Source of the DNA: Notamacropus eugenii
Lineage: Eukaryota; Chordata; Mammalia; Diprotodontia; Macropodidae
Direction of reading: 5' to 3'
Length of the DNA stretch: 64,000 nucleotides
Assembly (NCBI RefSeq): GCF_028372415.1
Contig: NC_092877.1
Span: 252,231,510-252,295,509 of the forward strand
This document shows positions 35,690 to 49,401 of the stretch, one piece after another (the first letter of the stretch is position 1; every line of letters starts with the position of its first letter). The notes below the pieces were generated by a model. The model did no database searches. It had not been told where the DNA came from and was given only the letters and a program-made list of their open reading frames with translations. A program made the translations under genes and the position numbers.

Positions 35690-36905
35690 GTAAAATAGTA
35701 ATGACTTCTTAACTAAATAAAATGATTAACCAAGGGTTTGCATGATGCTAAGGATTCTGGACCAGATGTCAGTGATTCACTTGAAAGTTTATGGTTCTGA
35801 GCTAATAACAATTGGTTTTCAGAATACCCAGGAAGATGTATGGTTCTGAGTTTTGGGGGGTAAATGGCAACATGAAGAGTTCTGTTCTTAATGGTGGTGA
35901 ATAGCCAGGTGATTGCATGATTCTGAGCTTTAAGGTAACCAGTGGTGACTACTCAGAAGGTAGTATAATCTTTAGAGTTCCAAACTAAATTTTGGTAGTC
36001 TCAAAAGTTCTGAACTATGTGATAACCTCTCAGGATATTTCTTGGTGTTAAGAGTTCTGAATGAAATGCCAATAGTCCTATTTGAGCAGAATGGCAAAAG
36101 TTCTAAAAGAGTTTTGAGATAAATATTAGTGACCATTTACTAAGTTTCATGTTCCTGAGAGTTTTGAGCTAATGGACAGAGTCCTCGGATTTCTGAGCTA
36201 AATGATGGTGGTAATAGAGGAGTTTTAAAAGAATGGAGGTGACCACAGTAAGTTACATGGTCTTTAGAGTTCAGAGCCACATAGAGGTGACTAGCTAGAA
36301 GACTGCATAGTTCTGAGATAACTGGCAGTGTGATTACACAGGAGTTTTCATGATTTTGAGAGTTTCTGAACAAAATGACAATAAATCTAAGTATTCTGAC
36401 ATATACGGAGGTGACTGAGTAGGAGGTTGCATGGTCTTGAGCTTCTGAGCTAAATGACTATAATCCTAAGCATTGTGAGCTGAATGATGTTGAGGACCCA
36501 GAAAGTTGTGGTCTATGAGTTCTGAGCTAAATGGCAGTAGTTCCAAGAATACTGAACTGTATAGGAAACAATTAACTAGGAGACTACATAGATTTGAGAG
36601 TTCTCAGTTTCATAGCAATATTTCTAGGAGCTCAGAAGTAAATAGTTAAGGGACTGACCAGATGGTTGCACATTTCTTAAACTCCAAAACTAAATGCTGA
36701 TGACCACGTAGGATTTTGTATGGACCTGAGTTCTGCGCTCAGTGGCACTAGTTTATAGTATTCTGAGTTAAAGAGAGATGACTGATTGGGTTGTTTTTTT
36801 ATCCTGAAAGTTCTGACTGGAATGGCAATAACCCTAAGCATTTTGATGGAAGTGGTAGTTATTATCCAGAAGAGTATAGTCTTCAAATTCTGACATAAAT
36901 TGCAC
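35690..36905 (+). repeat. Degenerate ~78-bp tandem array, right segment
   Basis: About 1.2 kb of the same two-part repeat as at 31.8-32.6 kb. Good units are seen at 36410-36560 ('gagctaaatgactataatcc', 'tgagctaaatggcagtagtt') and 36180-36300. It ends abruptly at a T-run that begins an antisense L1. With the other segments it amounts to about 2.1 kb, or roughly 25-27 units. Confidence 0.82.
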
Positions 36906-37525
36906 TAGGGTTGAGTTTTTTTGTTTTTTCTCTAGAGGTGGATAGCATTTTTTCCTCAGAATAGCATCAGAATTGTCTTGGATTACTGTATTGATAAGGA
37001 ATAGCTCAGTCATTAACAGTTGTACAATATTACTGTTACCATGTACTATGTTCTGGTTCTGCTCAATTCGCATCAGTTCATGTGAGTCTTCCTAGGTTTT
37101 TCTGAAAGTATCTCGCTCATCATTTCTTATATCACAAGAGCATTCCATCAAAATCATACGTCACAACTTGTTCAGCCAGCCTCCGAATAATGAATTTCCC
37201 TTCATTTTTCAATTCTTTGCCACTACAAGAAAGGTGATATAAATATTTTTGTATGTACATGTCCTTTTTAAAAATCTCTTTGGGGTACAGTTCTGGTAGT
37301 AGTATTGCTGGGCCAAAAAATTTTATAGACCTTTATCCATACTTTCAAATTGCTCTACAGAATAATCAGATTAGTTCACAACTTCAACAAAATTGATTTA
37401 GTGCCCCAGTTTTTCATATCTTGTCAACACTTGTCGTTTCCTTTTCTGTCATATTTGTCAATCTGATAGTTTTTTCTCTGCCTTTCATGTTTTTGCTCAA
37501 GACATTTTTTTCTTTTTTCCAATCT
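36906..37525 (-). mobile_element. L1 LINE 3' end, antisense
   Basis: Reverse complement of L1 3' UTR and ORF2 C-terminal sequence: 'gttctggttctgctcaattc' (37049), 'cactacaagaaaggtgatat' (37221) and 'aatctctttggggtacagtt' (37272), comparable with 43.0-43.3 kb. It may be the 3' end of the older L1 whose other parts lie at 38.57-42.87 kb. Confidence 0.75.
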
Positions 37526-38084
37526 TTCAAATTTAGTCTACATCCACTTTCTTTTGTATTCCAAATTTAAAAAACAAATCATATTCACTCCAATTTTGTC
37601 CTGCTTGTCTGTACTTTTTAGAAACTGGAGAGATTTAATCCCTAACCATTTACACATTAAGAGAGCTCTATTTTCCCCACACCCTCTGAAAAATATTTAT
37701 ATTATGCTAATATTAATTTTCAACAAATCCACTGAAATCATGAAATGATCACATTAAAAGGCAAAATAACCATTATTTTTTGCAATTTTAAACACATTGC
37801 CTGGTATCATATACACTGATTTAATTTAAATATAAAATACAAACTTTAGCTTTGAGATCTAATTAAGACTGAATTTAAACCCTCAGCTTCTTTTCTTGCT
37901 TTCTCTGGGCTGCCTGGTCTCAGATTCTTATTAATTTTAAACTGCTTGCTAACTGACTCCATCTCCCAACTTCTGGAGAATCTCACCCTGTTTTTTTGTT
38001 TTTGATTTTGTTTTTTATTTCTACTACTTATCATCTAACTAGTATCTGAACTTGGCCAGTGTTGGGACTCCAACAAAAAAGGAT
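37526..38084. other. Unclassified sequence between L1-derived blocks
   Basis: No signature recognised. Probably a mix of decayed L1 and unrelated DNA. Confidence 0.35.
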
Positions 38085-38565
38085 TTTTTTGGAAAAAAAA
38101 TGTACATTTATTTTTACTTTTCAATATTCATTTCCATTAGATTTTGAGTTCCAAATTTTCTTTCCATCTCTCCCCTCCCCTCACCACAAGATGGCATGCA
38201 TTCTGATTAATTGTTCCCTGAGTCTGCCTTGTATTTTATCATCACACCTTCTTATTCCCTTTTCCCTTACTTTGTAGGGCAAAACACTTCCATAATAGCC
38301 ATGTTACGAAAGATTTACTATATTTTTCTCCATCCTGTTTCACCCCCCACTTATTCCAATTTCTCTTTTGAGCCTGTCTTTTGTCAAAAGTGTTTGCTTC
38401 TGACTACTCCCTCCCTCAATCTGCTTTCCCTCATATCACTCCTCCCCATCTCTTTCCCCCTTAATTTTCCAGCAGGGTAAGATATGCATTTGAGTGTGTT
38501 TGTGATTCCCTTCTTAAGCCAAATCTAATGAGAGTAAGGTTCATTCATTCACTCTCATTGGCAGT
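38085..38565 (-). mobile_element. HAL1-like element, 3' part, antisense
   Basis: Matches by eye the left part of the element at 49.4 kb: 'ttgagttccaaattttcttt' (38144), a pyrimidine-rich block, 'ttctgactactccctccctc' and 'aatctaatgagagtaaggtt' (38523). The 5' remainder is missing. Confidence 0.7.
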
Positions 38566-38569
38566 GAAT

Positions 38570-39054
38570 TCGTTCTTTTCATTTTTGATACTGGTAATTT
38601 GGTTTTCTTTTTTGAAGTCAAATCGATCAAAGGTTTATCAATTTTACTTTTTTATAAAACCAACTCTTACTTTTATTTAATATTTCAATAGTTTTCTTAA
38701 TGTTAATTTATTAATCTCTCCTTTGGTTTTCAGTATTTCTAATTTCGTATTTAATTGGGGATTTTCAATTTGTTCTTTTTCTAGTTTTTTTTTTCAGTTT
38801 CATGCCCAATTCATCACTCTCCTCTTTCTATATTTTATTCATATAAGCATTCAGAGATATAAAAATTACCCTAAGATGTGCTTTCACTGCACCCCTAAGT
38901 TTTGGCATATTGTTTCATTATTGTCCCTCTCTTGAATGAAGTTATTGATTGTTTCTATGATTTTTTTATCTGACCCACTCATTCTTTCTGATTAGATAAT
39001 TTAGTTTCCAATTAAACTTTTGTCTATCCATGGGCATTTATTACATGTAATTTT
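38570..39054 (-). mobile_element. Older antisense L1, left part (ORF2)
   Basis: Reverse complement of ORF2 between endonuclease and RT. It corresponds closely to 45.52-45.98 kb, for example 'gttttcagtatttctaattt' (38726) and 'tcttgaatgaagttattgat' (38931). Interrupted at 39054/39055 by the EML2 retrocopy and resumes at 41347. Confidence 0.85.
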
Positions 39055-39062
39055 TATTGCCT
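39055..39062. repeat. Candidate target-site duplication, left copy (EML2 retrocopy)
   Basis: TATTGCCT, repeated at 41339-41346 right after an A-tail. Only 8 bp, but the surrounding L1 text (TTTTTATTGC|ATCTTGATCTG in the second L1 copy near 45976) shows that this is the insertion point. Confidence 0.75.
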
Positions 39063-41338
<2,276 letters not shown>

Positions 41339-41346
41339 TATTGCCT
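41339..41346. repeat. Candidate target-site duplication, right copy (EML2 retrocopy)
   Basis: TATTGCCT after the A9 tail (41330-41338). The L1 text resumes at once with 'tatgatctgaaaaggatgca'. Confidence 0.75.
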
Positions 41347-42865
41347 TATGATCTGAAAAGGATGCATTGACTATTTGTGCCTTCTGCACTGGATTGTAAG
41401 ATTTTTATTTCCTAGTATATGGTCAATTTTTGTGTAGGTGCCATATACTGCTGAGAAAAAGAAATCTTCCTTCTAACCCTTTTAATTTTCTCCAAAGGTC
41501 TACCATATCTAACTTTTCTAATATTCTATTCACTTTCTTAATTTCTTTCTTGTTTATTTTGAGGTTAGCTTTGTCAAACTGAGAGAGGGGGAGTTAAAAT
41601 TCCACCAGTAGTATAGTTTTGTTGTCAATTTCTTCCTGTAATTCCTCTAACATCTCCTCTAAGAATTTTTATGTTATACCACTTGGTGCACATATGCTTA
41701 TTAATGATATTGCTTCATTGTTGATGTGACTTTTAGCAGGATATAGTTTCCTTCCTTATTTCTTTTAATTACATCTATTTTTGGTTTGTCTGAGATCAGG
41801 ATTGCTATGTTGGCTTTTGGTTACTTCATTTGAAACAAAATATATTTTACTCCAGCCATTTACCTTTATGCTATGTGTATCTCTCTGTTTCAAATGTATT
41901 GCTTGTAAACAAAATATTGTAGGACTGTGATTTTTAGTCCATTCTGCTGTTTCCATTTTATTGGAAGTGTTCATCCCATTCGCATTCATAGTTATGATTG
42001 ATACCTATGTCTTTCTCTCCTTACTTTTCCCCTACCTGTTTATGCTTGTCTTTCTCCTTTTCCTTCCTCACTTGAGACTGGTTTTTCACCACAGCCTCCC
42101 TCAGTCTTGCTTCCCATCAGTCCCCCTTTCTTTTTTTTCTCTTTTCCCTTACTACTTCTTCCCTCCATTCTTTCTTTCCTTACCTTTTCTTCCCCTCCCC
42201 CCAACTGCCTAAATGGCAAGTTAGATTTCTATACCTGAATATGTTATTCATCTCCTTCAGCCAAATCTGATGAGAGTAAAGTTCAAACAATGTTCATCTC
42301 CCTCTCTTCTTTCCCTCTACTGTAATATGCCTTTCTACCTCTTCATGTGGTTTAATTTGTCCTTTTCTGCCACTCCTTTTCTCTTCTTCCATTGCAATCT
42401 TTTACAGCATATAAGTTTACCATCACATCAAAATCAACTTAAATATACTGCATCTGATTATATATTTCCATTGTATATTTTGTAATAAAGATATAATTCT
42501 TAATAGTTGTAAGTATCATCTTTCCTTGTACAGATGTAAACAGTTTTTTTCCTTAGTGAATAGTATGTTTTGCTTTCCTCTTTTCTCTTTACCTTCTTAG
42601 GCCTCTCTTGAGTCTTCTAATTGAAGGCCAAATTTTCCATTGATATCTGGTCTTTTCATCAGGAAAGTCTCGAAGTCCCCTGTTTCATGGAATGTCCATC
42701 TACTCCTTGAAAAAGTATGCTCTGTATTGCTGGGTAGTTGATTCTTGGTTATAACCCAAGCTCTTTTGCTTTACAGAATATCACCTTCTGAGCCCTCCAG
42801 TCTTTCAATGTTGAAGCTACAAGGTCCTGCATAGTCTGCTTCATTCTGCATTTTGATTCTATAGT
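41347..42865 (-). mobile_element. Older antisense L1, middle part (endonuclease, inter-ORF, ORF1 C-terminus)
   Basis: Continues the L1 cut by the EML2 copy. The minus strand at 41765-41989 encodes the start of ORF2, the endonuclease N-terminus, with 'PTIFCLQAIHLKQRDTHSIK' (normally CLQETHL, so the catalytic Glu is lost). The pyrimidine-rich region 42.0-42.48 kb is the inter-ORF spacer, and 42.5-42.86 kb is the 3' end of ORF1. It ends abruptly where the next L1 begins. Confidence 0.85.
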
Positions 42866-45800
42866 TATTTCTCTGGATATGGATGGCATTTTACATCAAG
42901 AGTCCTTCAGGAATACTTTAGGTCTTTCCTTTGCTGTCGAAGGTTAAATCTATCAGAAACAGTCCTCGTACACTCTGATTGTAACTATGTATAATGTTCT
43001 CCTGGTTCTGCTCATTTCAGTTAGTATCGATTCACAGTCTTTCCAGTTTTTTCTGAATTCCACCTGTTCATCATTTCCTATAGAAAAATAGTATTCCATT
43101 ACATTCATTTAACACAACTTTTTCAGCCATTTGCTAATTGATGGGCATTTCCTCTATTTCTAGTTCTTGGCCACCACAAAGAAGGTTGCTATAAATGTTT
43201 TTGTCTATGTGAAACTTTTTCCCATTTTTATGATCTCTTTGGGATATAGCCTTAGAAGCAATATTGTTGGGTCAAAGGGTATGAACATTTTTATAACCCT
43301 TTGGCCATAGATCCACACTGCTCTCCAGAATGGTTGGATCAACTCTCAGATCCACCAACAATGCCTTAGTGTTCCAACTATCAGACATCTTTTCCAACAT
43401 TTATCATCATCCTGTGTTATGTTAGCCAATCTGATAGGTGTGATGTGGTACCTCGGAGTTGTTTTGATATGCATCTCTCTAGTCAATAGTGATTAGGGCA
43501 TTTTTTCATATGCCTATAGATAGCTTTAATTTCTTCCTCTGAAAACCGCCTGATCACATCCTTTGACCACATATCAACTGAATAATGACTTGTATTCTTG
43601 TAAATTTGACTCAGTTCTCTATATATTTTAGAAATGAGACTTTTATCAGAGACATCAATTGTAAAAACTCTTTCCCAGCTTTCTGCTTCCCTCCTAATCT
43701 TGGTTGCATTGGCTTTGTTTTTGCAAAAACTTTTCAATTTAATGTAATCAAAATGATCCATTTTGCATTTCATGTTTGGCCATAAATTCCTCTGCTCTCC
43801 ATAAATCTGACAAATAAAGTGTTCTTTGCTCCCCTAATTTCTTTATAATATCAGCCTTTGTAGCTAGATTTTGTACTCATTTGAACTATATTCTGGTGTA
43901 TGGTGTCAGGTGGTTGGTCCATGCCCAGTTTCAGCCACACTATTATCCAGTTTTCCAACCAAGTTTTGTCAAACAGTGAGTTTTTATTTAGAAACCGGAG
44001 TACTTGGTTTATCAAACGGTAGACTATTATTATCAATGACTACTATGTTTTGTGTACCTAACCTATTCCACTGACCTACTCCTCTATTTCTTATCAGCAT
44101 CAAGTGATTTTGATGATTTCTGCTTTATAATACAATTTTAAATATGGTATGGCTATGCCACCTTCTCTAGCATTTCTTTTCATTAGTCCCCTTGATATTC
44201 TGAATCTTTGTTCTTCCAGATGAGTTTTGATTTTATTTTTGTAGCTCTAGAAAATAGTTTTCTGGTAGTTTGATTGGTATGACACTGAATAAGTAAATTA
44301 ATTTAGGTAGAATTATCATTTTTATTATATTTCTCAGCCTACTCATGAGCACCTGGTTATTTTTCCAGTTACTTAGATTTGAATTTATTTGTGCAAAAAG
44401 TGTTTTGTAATTGTTTTCATATAGTCCCTGGGTGTATTTTGGCAGGTAGGCTCCCAGATATTTTAAAGTATCTACCATAACTTTAAATGGGATTTCTCAT
44501 TCTATTCAGACGATTTATATGGGTTTATTTTGTATCCTGAAATTTTGCCAAAGTTGTTTATTATTTAGAGTAGTTTTTCACTTGATTTGCTAGGATTCTC
44601 TAAGTATATCATCATGTAATCTGCAAAGAGTGATAAGCAAGTTTCCTCTTTGTGTATTCTAATTCCTTCCTTTTCTTTTTCCTCTCTTATTACTAAAGTT
44701 AACACTTCTAGTACCATATTGAATAACAGTGGTGATCATGGACATCTTTGTTTTACCCCCAATCTTATTCAAAATGCATCTAGTTTATCCCCATTACATA
44801 TAATGATTGCTAATGGTTTTTGGTAGATACAACTTATCTGAAGTAGATTCCATTTATTTCTATGCTCTCCAGTGTTTTCAATACAAAAATGTGTTGCATT
44901 TTGTCAAAAGCTTTTTCTGTATCTGTTGAGATAATCATATGGATGGTTTCTGTTGGTTTTGTTGATATGATTAATAATGCTGATAACTTTCCTAATATTG
45001 AACCAACCCTGCATTCCTGGTATAAACCTGACTGATAATAATGTATTATTCTCATGATAAGTTGTTGCAATCATTTTGCTAAGGTCTTATTTAAAAACTT
45101 TTGCATCAATATTCATTAGGGAAATTGATCTATAATTTTCTTTCTCTGTTTTGGCTCTTCCTGGTTTAGATATGAAAACCATATTTATATCATTAAAAGA
45201 ATTCTGTATCAATGAAAATTGTCCAAATAATCTATGTAGTACTGGAATTAACAGTTCTTTAAATGTTTGACAATTCACTTGTAAATCAATCTGGAGATTT
45301 TTTTCCTAGGTATTTCATTAAGGTTTGTTCAATTTCCTTTGCTGTGATGGGGTTATCTCAGTATTTTACTTCCTTTTCTGTTAACCTGGGCAATTTTTTA
45401 AAAATATTCACTCATTTCACTCAGACTGTCAGGTTTGTTGGCATACAGTTGGCCAAAGTAATTTCTAATTATTGTTTTAATTTTCTCTTCTTTAGAGGTG
45501 AGTACATACCCTTTTCACTTTTGATATTGGTAATCACATTTTCTTTTTTTTTTTAAAACCTGATTGAGCAAAGGTTTATAAATTTTGTTGTTTTTTTCAT
45601 AAAACCAATTCTTAGTTCCATTTATTAGATCAATAGTTTTCTTAATTTCAGTTTTATTAATCTCTTATTTAGTTTTCAGTATTTCTAGTTTGGTAATTAG
45701 TTGGAGATTTTCAATTTGTTCCTTATGTAGCTTTTGCAATTCATTGATCCCCTCTTTCTCTATTTGCTCATGTAAGCATTTAGTGACATAAAACTTTGCC

Positions 45801-48800
45801 TAAGAATGGCTTTCATTGCATTTCTTAAGTTTTGGTAGGTTGTCTCATTATTGTCATTCTCTTGAATGAAGTTATTGACTGTTTATATGATTTACTTCTA
45901 ACTCATTCTTTCTGATAAGATTATTTAGTTTCCAATTAATTTTTGCTCTATCTTTCAATGGGCCTTTATTACATATTTTTATTGCATCTTGATCTGAAAA
46001 GGATGCATTGACTATCTCTGCCTTTCTGTACTTGATTGTTAGGTTTTTATGGTCTAGTACATGGTCAGTTTTTGTGTATGTGCCATGTATCACTGAAAAA
46101 AAGATATATTCCTTTCTGTCCCCATTCAGTTTTCTCCAGAGGTCTATCACATCTACCTTATCTAGAACTCTCTTCACCTCTTTAAATTCTTTCTTGTTTA
46201 TTTTGTCGTTAGATTTATCAAGTTCGGAGAGGGGGAGGTTAAGGTCCCCCAGTATCATAGTTTTGCTGTCAGTTCTTACTGTAACTCCCTTAACTTCTCT
46301 TCTAAGAATTTGGATGCTATGACACTTGGTGAATATATGGTTCATAATGATATTATTTAATTGTCTATGTGAATTTTGTCAGTATATCGTTTCCTTCCTT
46401 ATCTCTTTTGATTAGATCTATTTTTGATTTTTTGGTATGAGATTAGAATTTCAATTCCTGCTCTTTTTACATCAGCAGAAGCATAAAATATTCTGCTTTA
46501 ACCTTTTACCTTTGCCCTGTGTGCATTCCCCTGTGTCAAATGTGTTTCTTAAAAATAACATATTGTAGGATTATGGCTTTTAATTCATTCTGCTCTCTTC
46601 CTCCATTTTATGGAGAGTTCATCCCATCCACATTCACAGTTAGGATTACTTTCTGTGTCTTTCTCTACAACTTATTTCCATTGTTTATTTTTCTGTTTCT
46701 TTCTTCTTCCTTTCCCTCCTCAAAAGAGTTTTACTTTTGCCCACTACCTCCATCTTTCATCCCGCCCTTCTCTCAGACTCCTCTCCTTTTTATTTCCCTT
46801 TTCTTTTACTACTTCTTTCTTCCTTTTAACCCCCTCTCCCTTTTTTCTTTCCCATTTTCCCTCCTACTGCCTTTAGGGCAACTTAGATTGCTATACTTAT
46901 AACTGAGTATGCTGTTTCTTCCTTGAACAAAATCTGATGAGAGTAAAGCTCAAACAATGCTCATCTCCTTCCTTCCTTTCCATTTACTATCATATGTTTT
47001 TGTGCTTCTTCCTGTGATGCAATTTACACTTTTCTACCTCATCTTTCCCTCTTCTCCAATTACAATCCCTTCATAACCTTTAATTATGTTTTTATCATTG
47101 CACCAGTTAATCTATGCCCACTCCCCTTATTTATACCCATTGTAAATGTCATAATAAATATAGAATTCTCAAGATTAACAAGTATATAGGGATGCAAACA
47201 GGTTGTTCACATTGAATAATATTTTATTTTTATTTTTCCCTGTTTACCTTTTTATGACTCTCTTGAGTCTTGTACTCTAAGATCAAATTTTCTATTGAGC
47301 TCTGACCTCTTCATCATGAAGGTCAGGAAATTCTTTATTTCATTGAATGTCTATCTCCTTGCCTGAAAGACTATGCTCAGTTTTGTTGGGTAAGTGTTCC
47401 TTTGTTGTAATCCAAGCTGCTTTGTCTTACAGAATATCATATTTCAATCCCTCTGATCTTTTAATGTAGAAGCATCAAGGTCCTATGTGATCCTGACTGT
47501 AACCACAGTATTTGAATAGTTTCTTTCTGGCTGCTTACAATATTTTCTCCTTAACTTGATAGTTTTTGAATTTGACAACAATATTCCTTGACATTTTCAA
47601 TTTGTGGTCTCTTTCAATAGGTGATCAGTGGATTCTTTTGATGAATATTTTGCCCTCTGGCTCTAGAATCTCAGGGCAGTTTTTTTTTTTGGATAATTTC
47701 TTGGAATATGTTGTCCAGGGTCTTTTTTCTTCATCATGGCTTTTCAGGAGACCAATAATTCTTAGATTTTCTCTCCTGGATCTATTTTCCAGGTCAGTTG
47801 CTTTTCCAATGATATTTTGACATTTTCTTGATATTTGACATTTTCTTCTATTTTTTCAATCTTTAGATTTTGTTTGACGGATTCTTGAATCCTCATAGAG
47901 ACATTAACTTGTACTTCACTAATTTTTATGTTGAGTAAACTTTTTTCTTTAGTTCACTTTTGTATATCCTTTTCCATTTCTTCAGTTTTCCCACCTAGAT
48001 TTTGTGGTTCCTTATCCATTTGACCAATTTTACTGTTTAAGGAGCCCCTCTCTTGAGCAAATTATTTTTTCATTTTGTCAATTGTATTTTTGAAATAATT
48101 GGACAACTTTTCTTCTACCTCTCTAATTAGGATTTTAAAATCCTTTTTGAGCTCTTCCAAGAATGCTTTTGCACTCAAAACCAGTTCATATTCCCTTTTG
48201 AGGTTTCAGATGTGAGTATATTGTCAGTGCTGTTATCTTCTGAATTCGTATCAGCATCTTCTCTGTCTTCATAATGAGATTCTATGGTCTTTGCATTTCT
48301 AATCTGCTTCTTGCTCATGGTGATTGTCTTTTAAAGTGGATCTCTGATGCTGAAGCACAAGAGTCTCTGTCCAATTCTTGTGCTGAGAACTTGAGGCCTG
48401 GGGTCTGGCTTTGTGTGTTGTGGCCTCTGTTTCTTTCACTAGGAGCTATATAATGCTTCAACTTACCTGATGTTGAACTGGTTGGTGTGTTCCAAGGCTG
48501 AAGCCAGGGTTAAACTGAAGATCACTATGTGAGACGTGTGTATGTGGGGGTGGTCTAGACACAGAAGTTGTCGCCCTCTGTAGAACTGAACTACAGCACA
48601 GGCAGGCTCATTGGCTGCACTGCTGTTTACCCAATTCCCTTGACTGTGCTGAGGCACATGTGAGGTCCTGGTGTTGGCCCTTATCGACTCCACCCCACTG
48701 GGGCTTAGGATCTCCTACTGGTCCTCTGAGGTGAGGCTTGCTGGGACTCCTCTTGTCCTGCACTGGTCCCCTTCAGCCACAGTAAGAGGTATTCTTCTTG

Positions 48801-49372
48801 TCTATCTCCCTGGCCTCCCAAGTTAAGAGACTGCTATACCCTTCTACTGATTCCACTATTCCTGGATTTTTCCTGGGGAAATATTCTCTGGGTTTTTCAA
48901 GGTCAACAAGGGGAGGGTGAGAGCACTTACAGTTTACTTCACCATCTTGGTTCCTGGAAGTTCAAGTAGGTGACTTTCAAACTTTTAATCTGTGTGTTAA
49001 TAGTCTGAGGAGTGACTACTGCTGTTACCAGGGACCCTGCTCTTCTCTCACTCACTTCTGCTGGACTCTTGTCCTGTGCTGGTATCTTCAAGAATACAGA
49101 CTGCTGCTTCTGCTTGAGACTACCTGAGGCCGTTGCACTATGACAGAGTCTGCAGTTGTGCAGCTTATGAATTCTGTGCTCACGTAGCCCAGTATATCTG
49201 ATTATTCCCATCTACCCTACAACCTTTCCTGGGCTGAAAATCTGCCATATCATCTCCTAGTGGATTCTGTCACTCTAAAATTTGTTTAGATTCACATTTT
49301 AGAGATATCTGAAAGGATGTGTGGTAGGCCTCAGGTTTGCCCTTGCTTTCATTCTACAATCTTAGGAGATGC
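42866..49372 (-). mobile_element. Near full-length L1 LINE, antisense (about 6.5 kb)
   Basis: Parts on the minus strand, from 5' to 3': two-module 5' UTR (about 49372-48340), ORF1 with its coiled-coil region (about 48330-47230), a pyrimidine-rich (purine-rich in sense) inter-ORF spacer (about 47200-46650), ORF2 (about 46640-43260) and 3' UTR. ORF2 remnants include the endonuclease piece 45872-46345 with 'MILGDLNLPLSELDKSN' and 'GTYTKTDHVLDHK', RT pieces 45087-45278 and 44834-45070 ('MIISTDTEKAFDKMQ') and 44233-44478, and the C-terminal piece 43483-43773. Many stops and frame changes make it inactive. Nearly complete length makes it the most informative L1 in the window. Confidence 0.85.
48942..48950 (-). 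promoter_or_regulatory. CCAAGATGG motif (YY1-like) in L1 5' UTR
   Basis: On the minus strand this reads CCAAGATGG. The same motif lies near the 5' end of human L1, where YY1 sets the transcription start. Here it lies between the inner and outer 5' UTR modules. Confidence 0.5.
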
Positions 49373-49390
49373 TAATTTTAAAGATACCAA

Positions 49391-49401
49391 TTCTAAGTTT
49401 T
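49391..49401. repeat. Candidate target-site duplication, left copy (HAL1-like element)
   Basis: TTCTAAGTTTT, matching TTCTAATTTTT at 51910-51920 at 10 of 11 bases. Confidence 0.55.

Noticed and set aside
31823-36905. CRISPR-like array
   Set aside because: The tandem units are contiguous and degenerate without constant repeats and unique spacers, and the DNA is mammalian.
46519-46902. 127-codon plus-strand ORF rich in Phe, Ser, Pro and Leu
   Set aside because: Antisense of the purine-rich L1 inter-ORF spacer.
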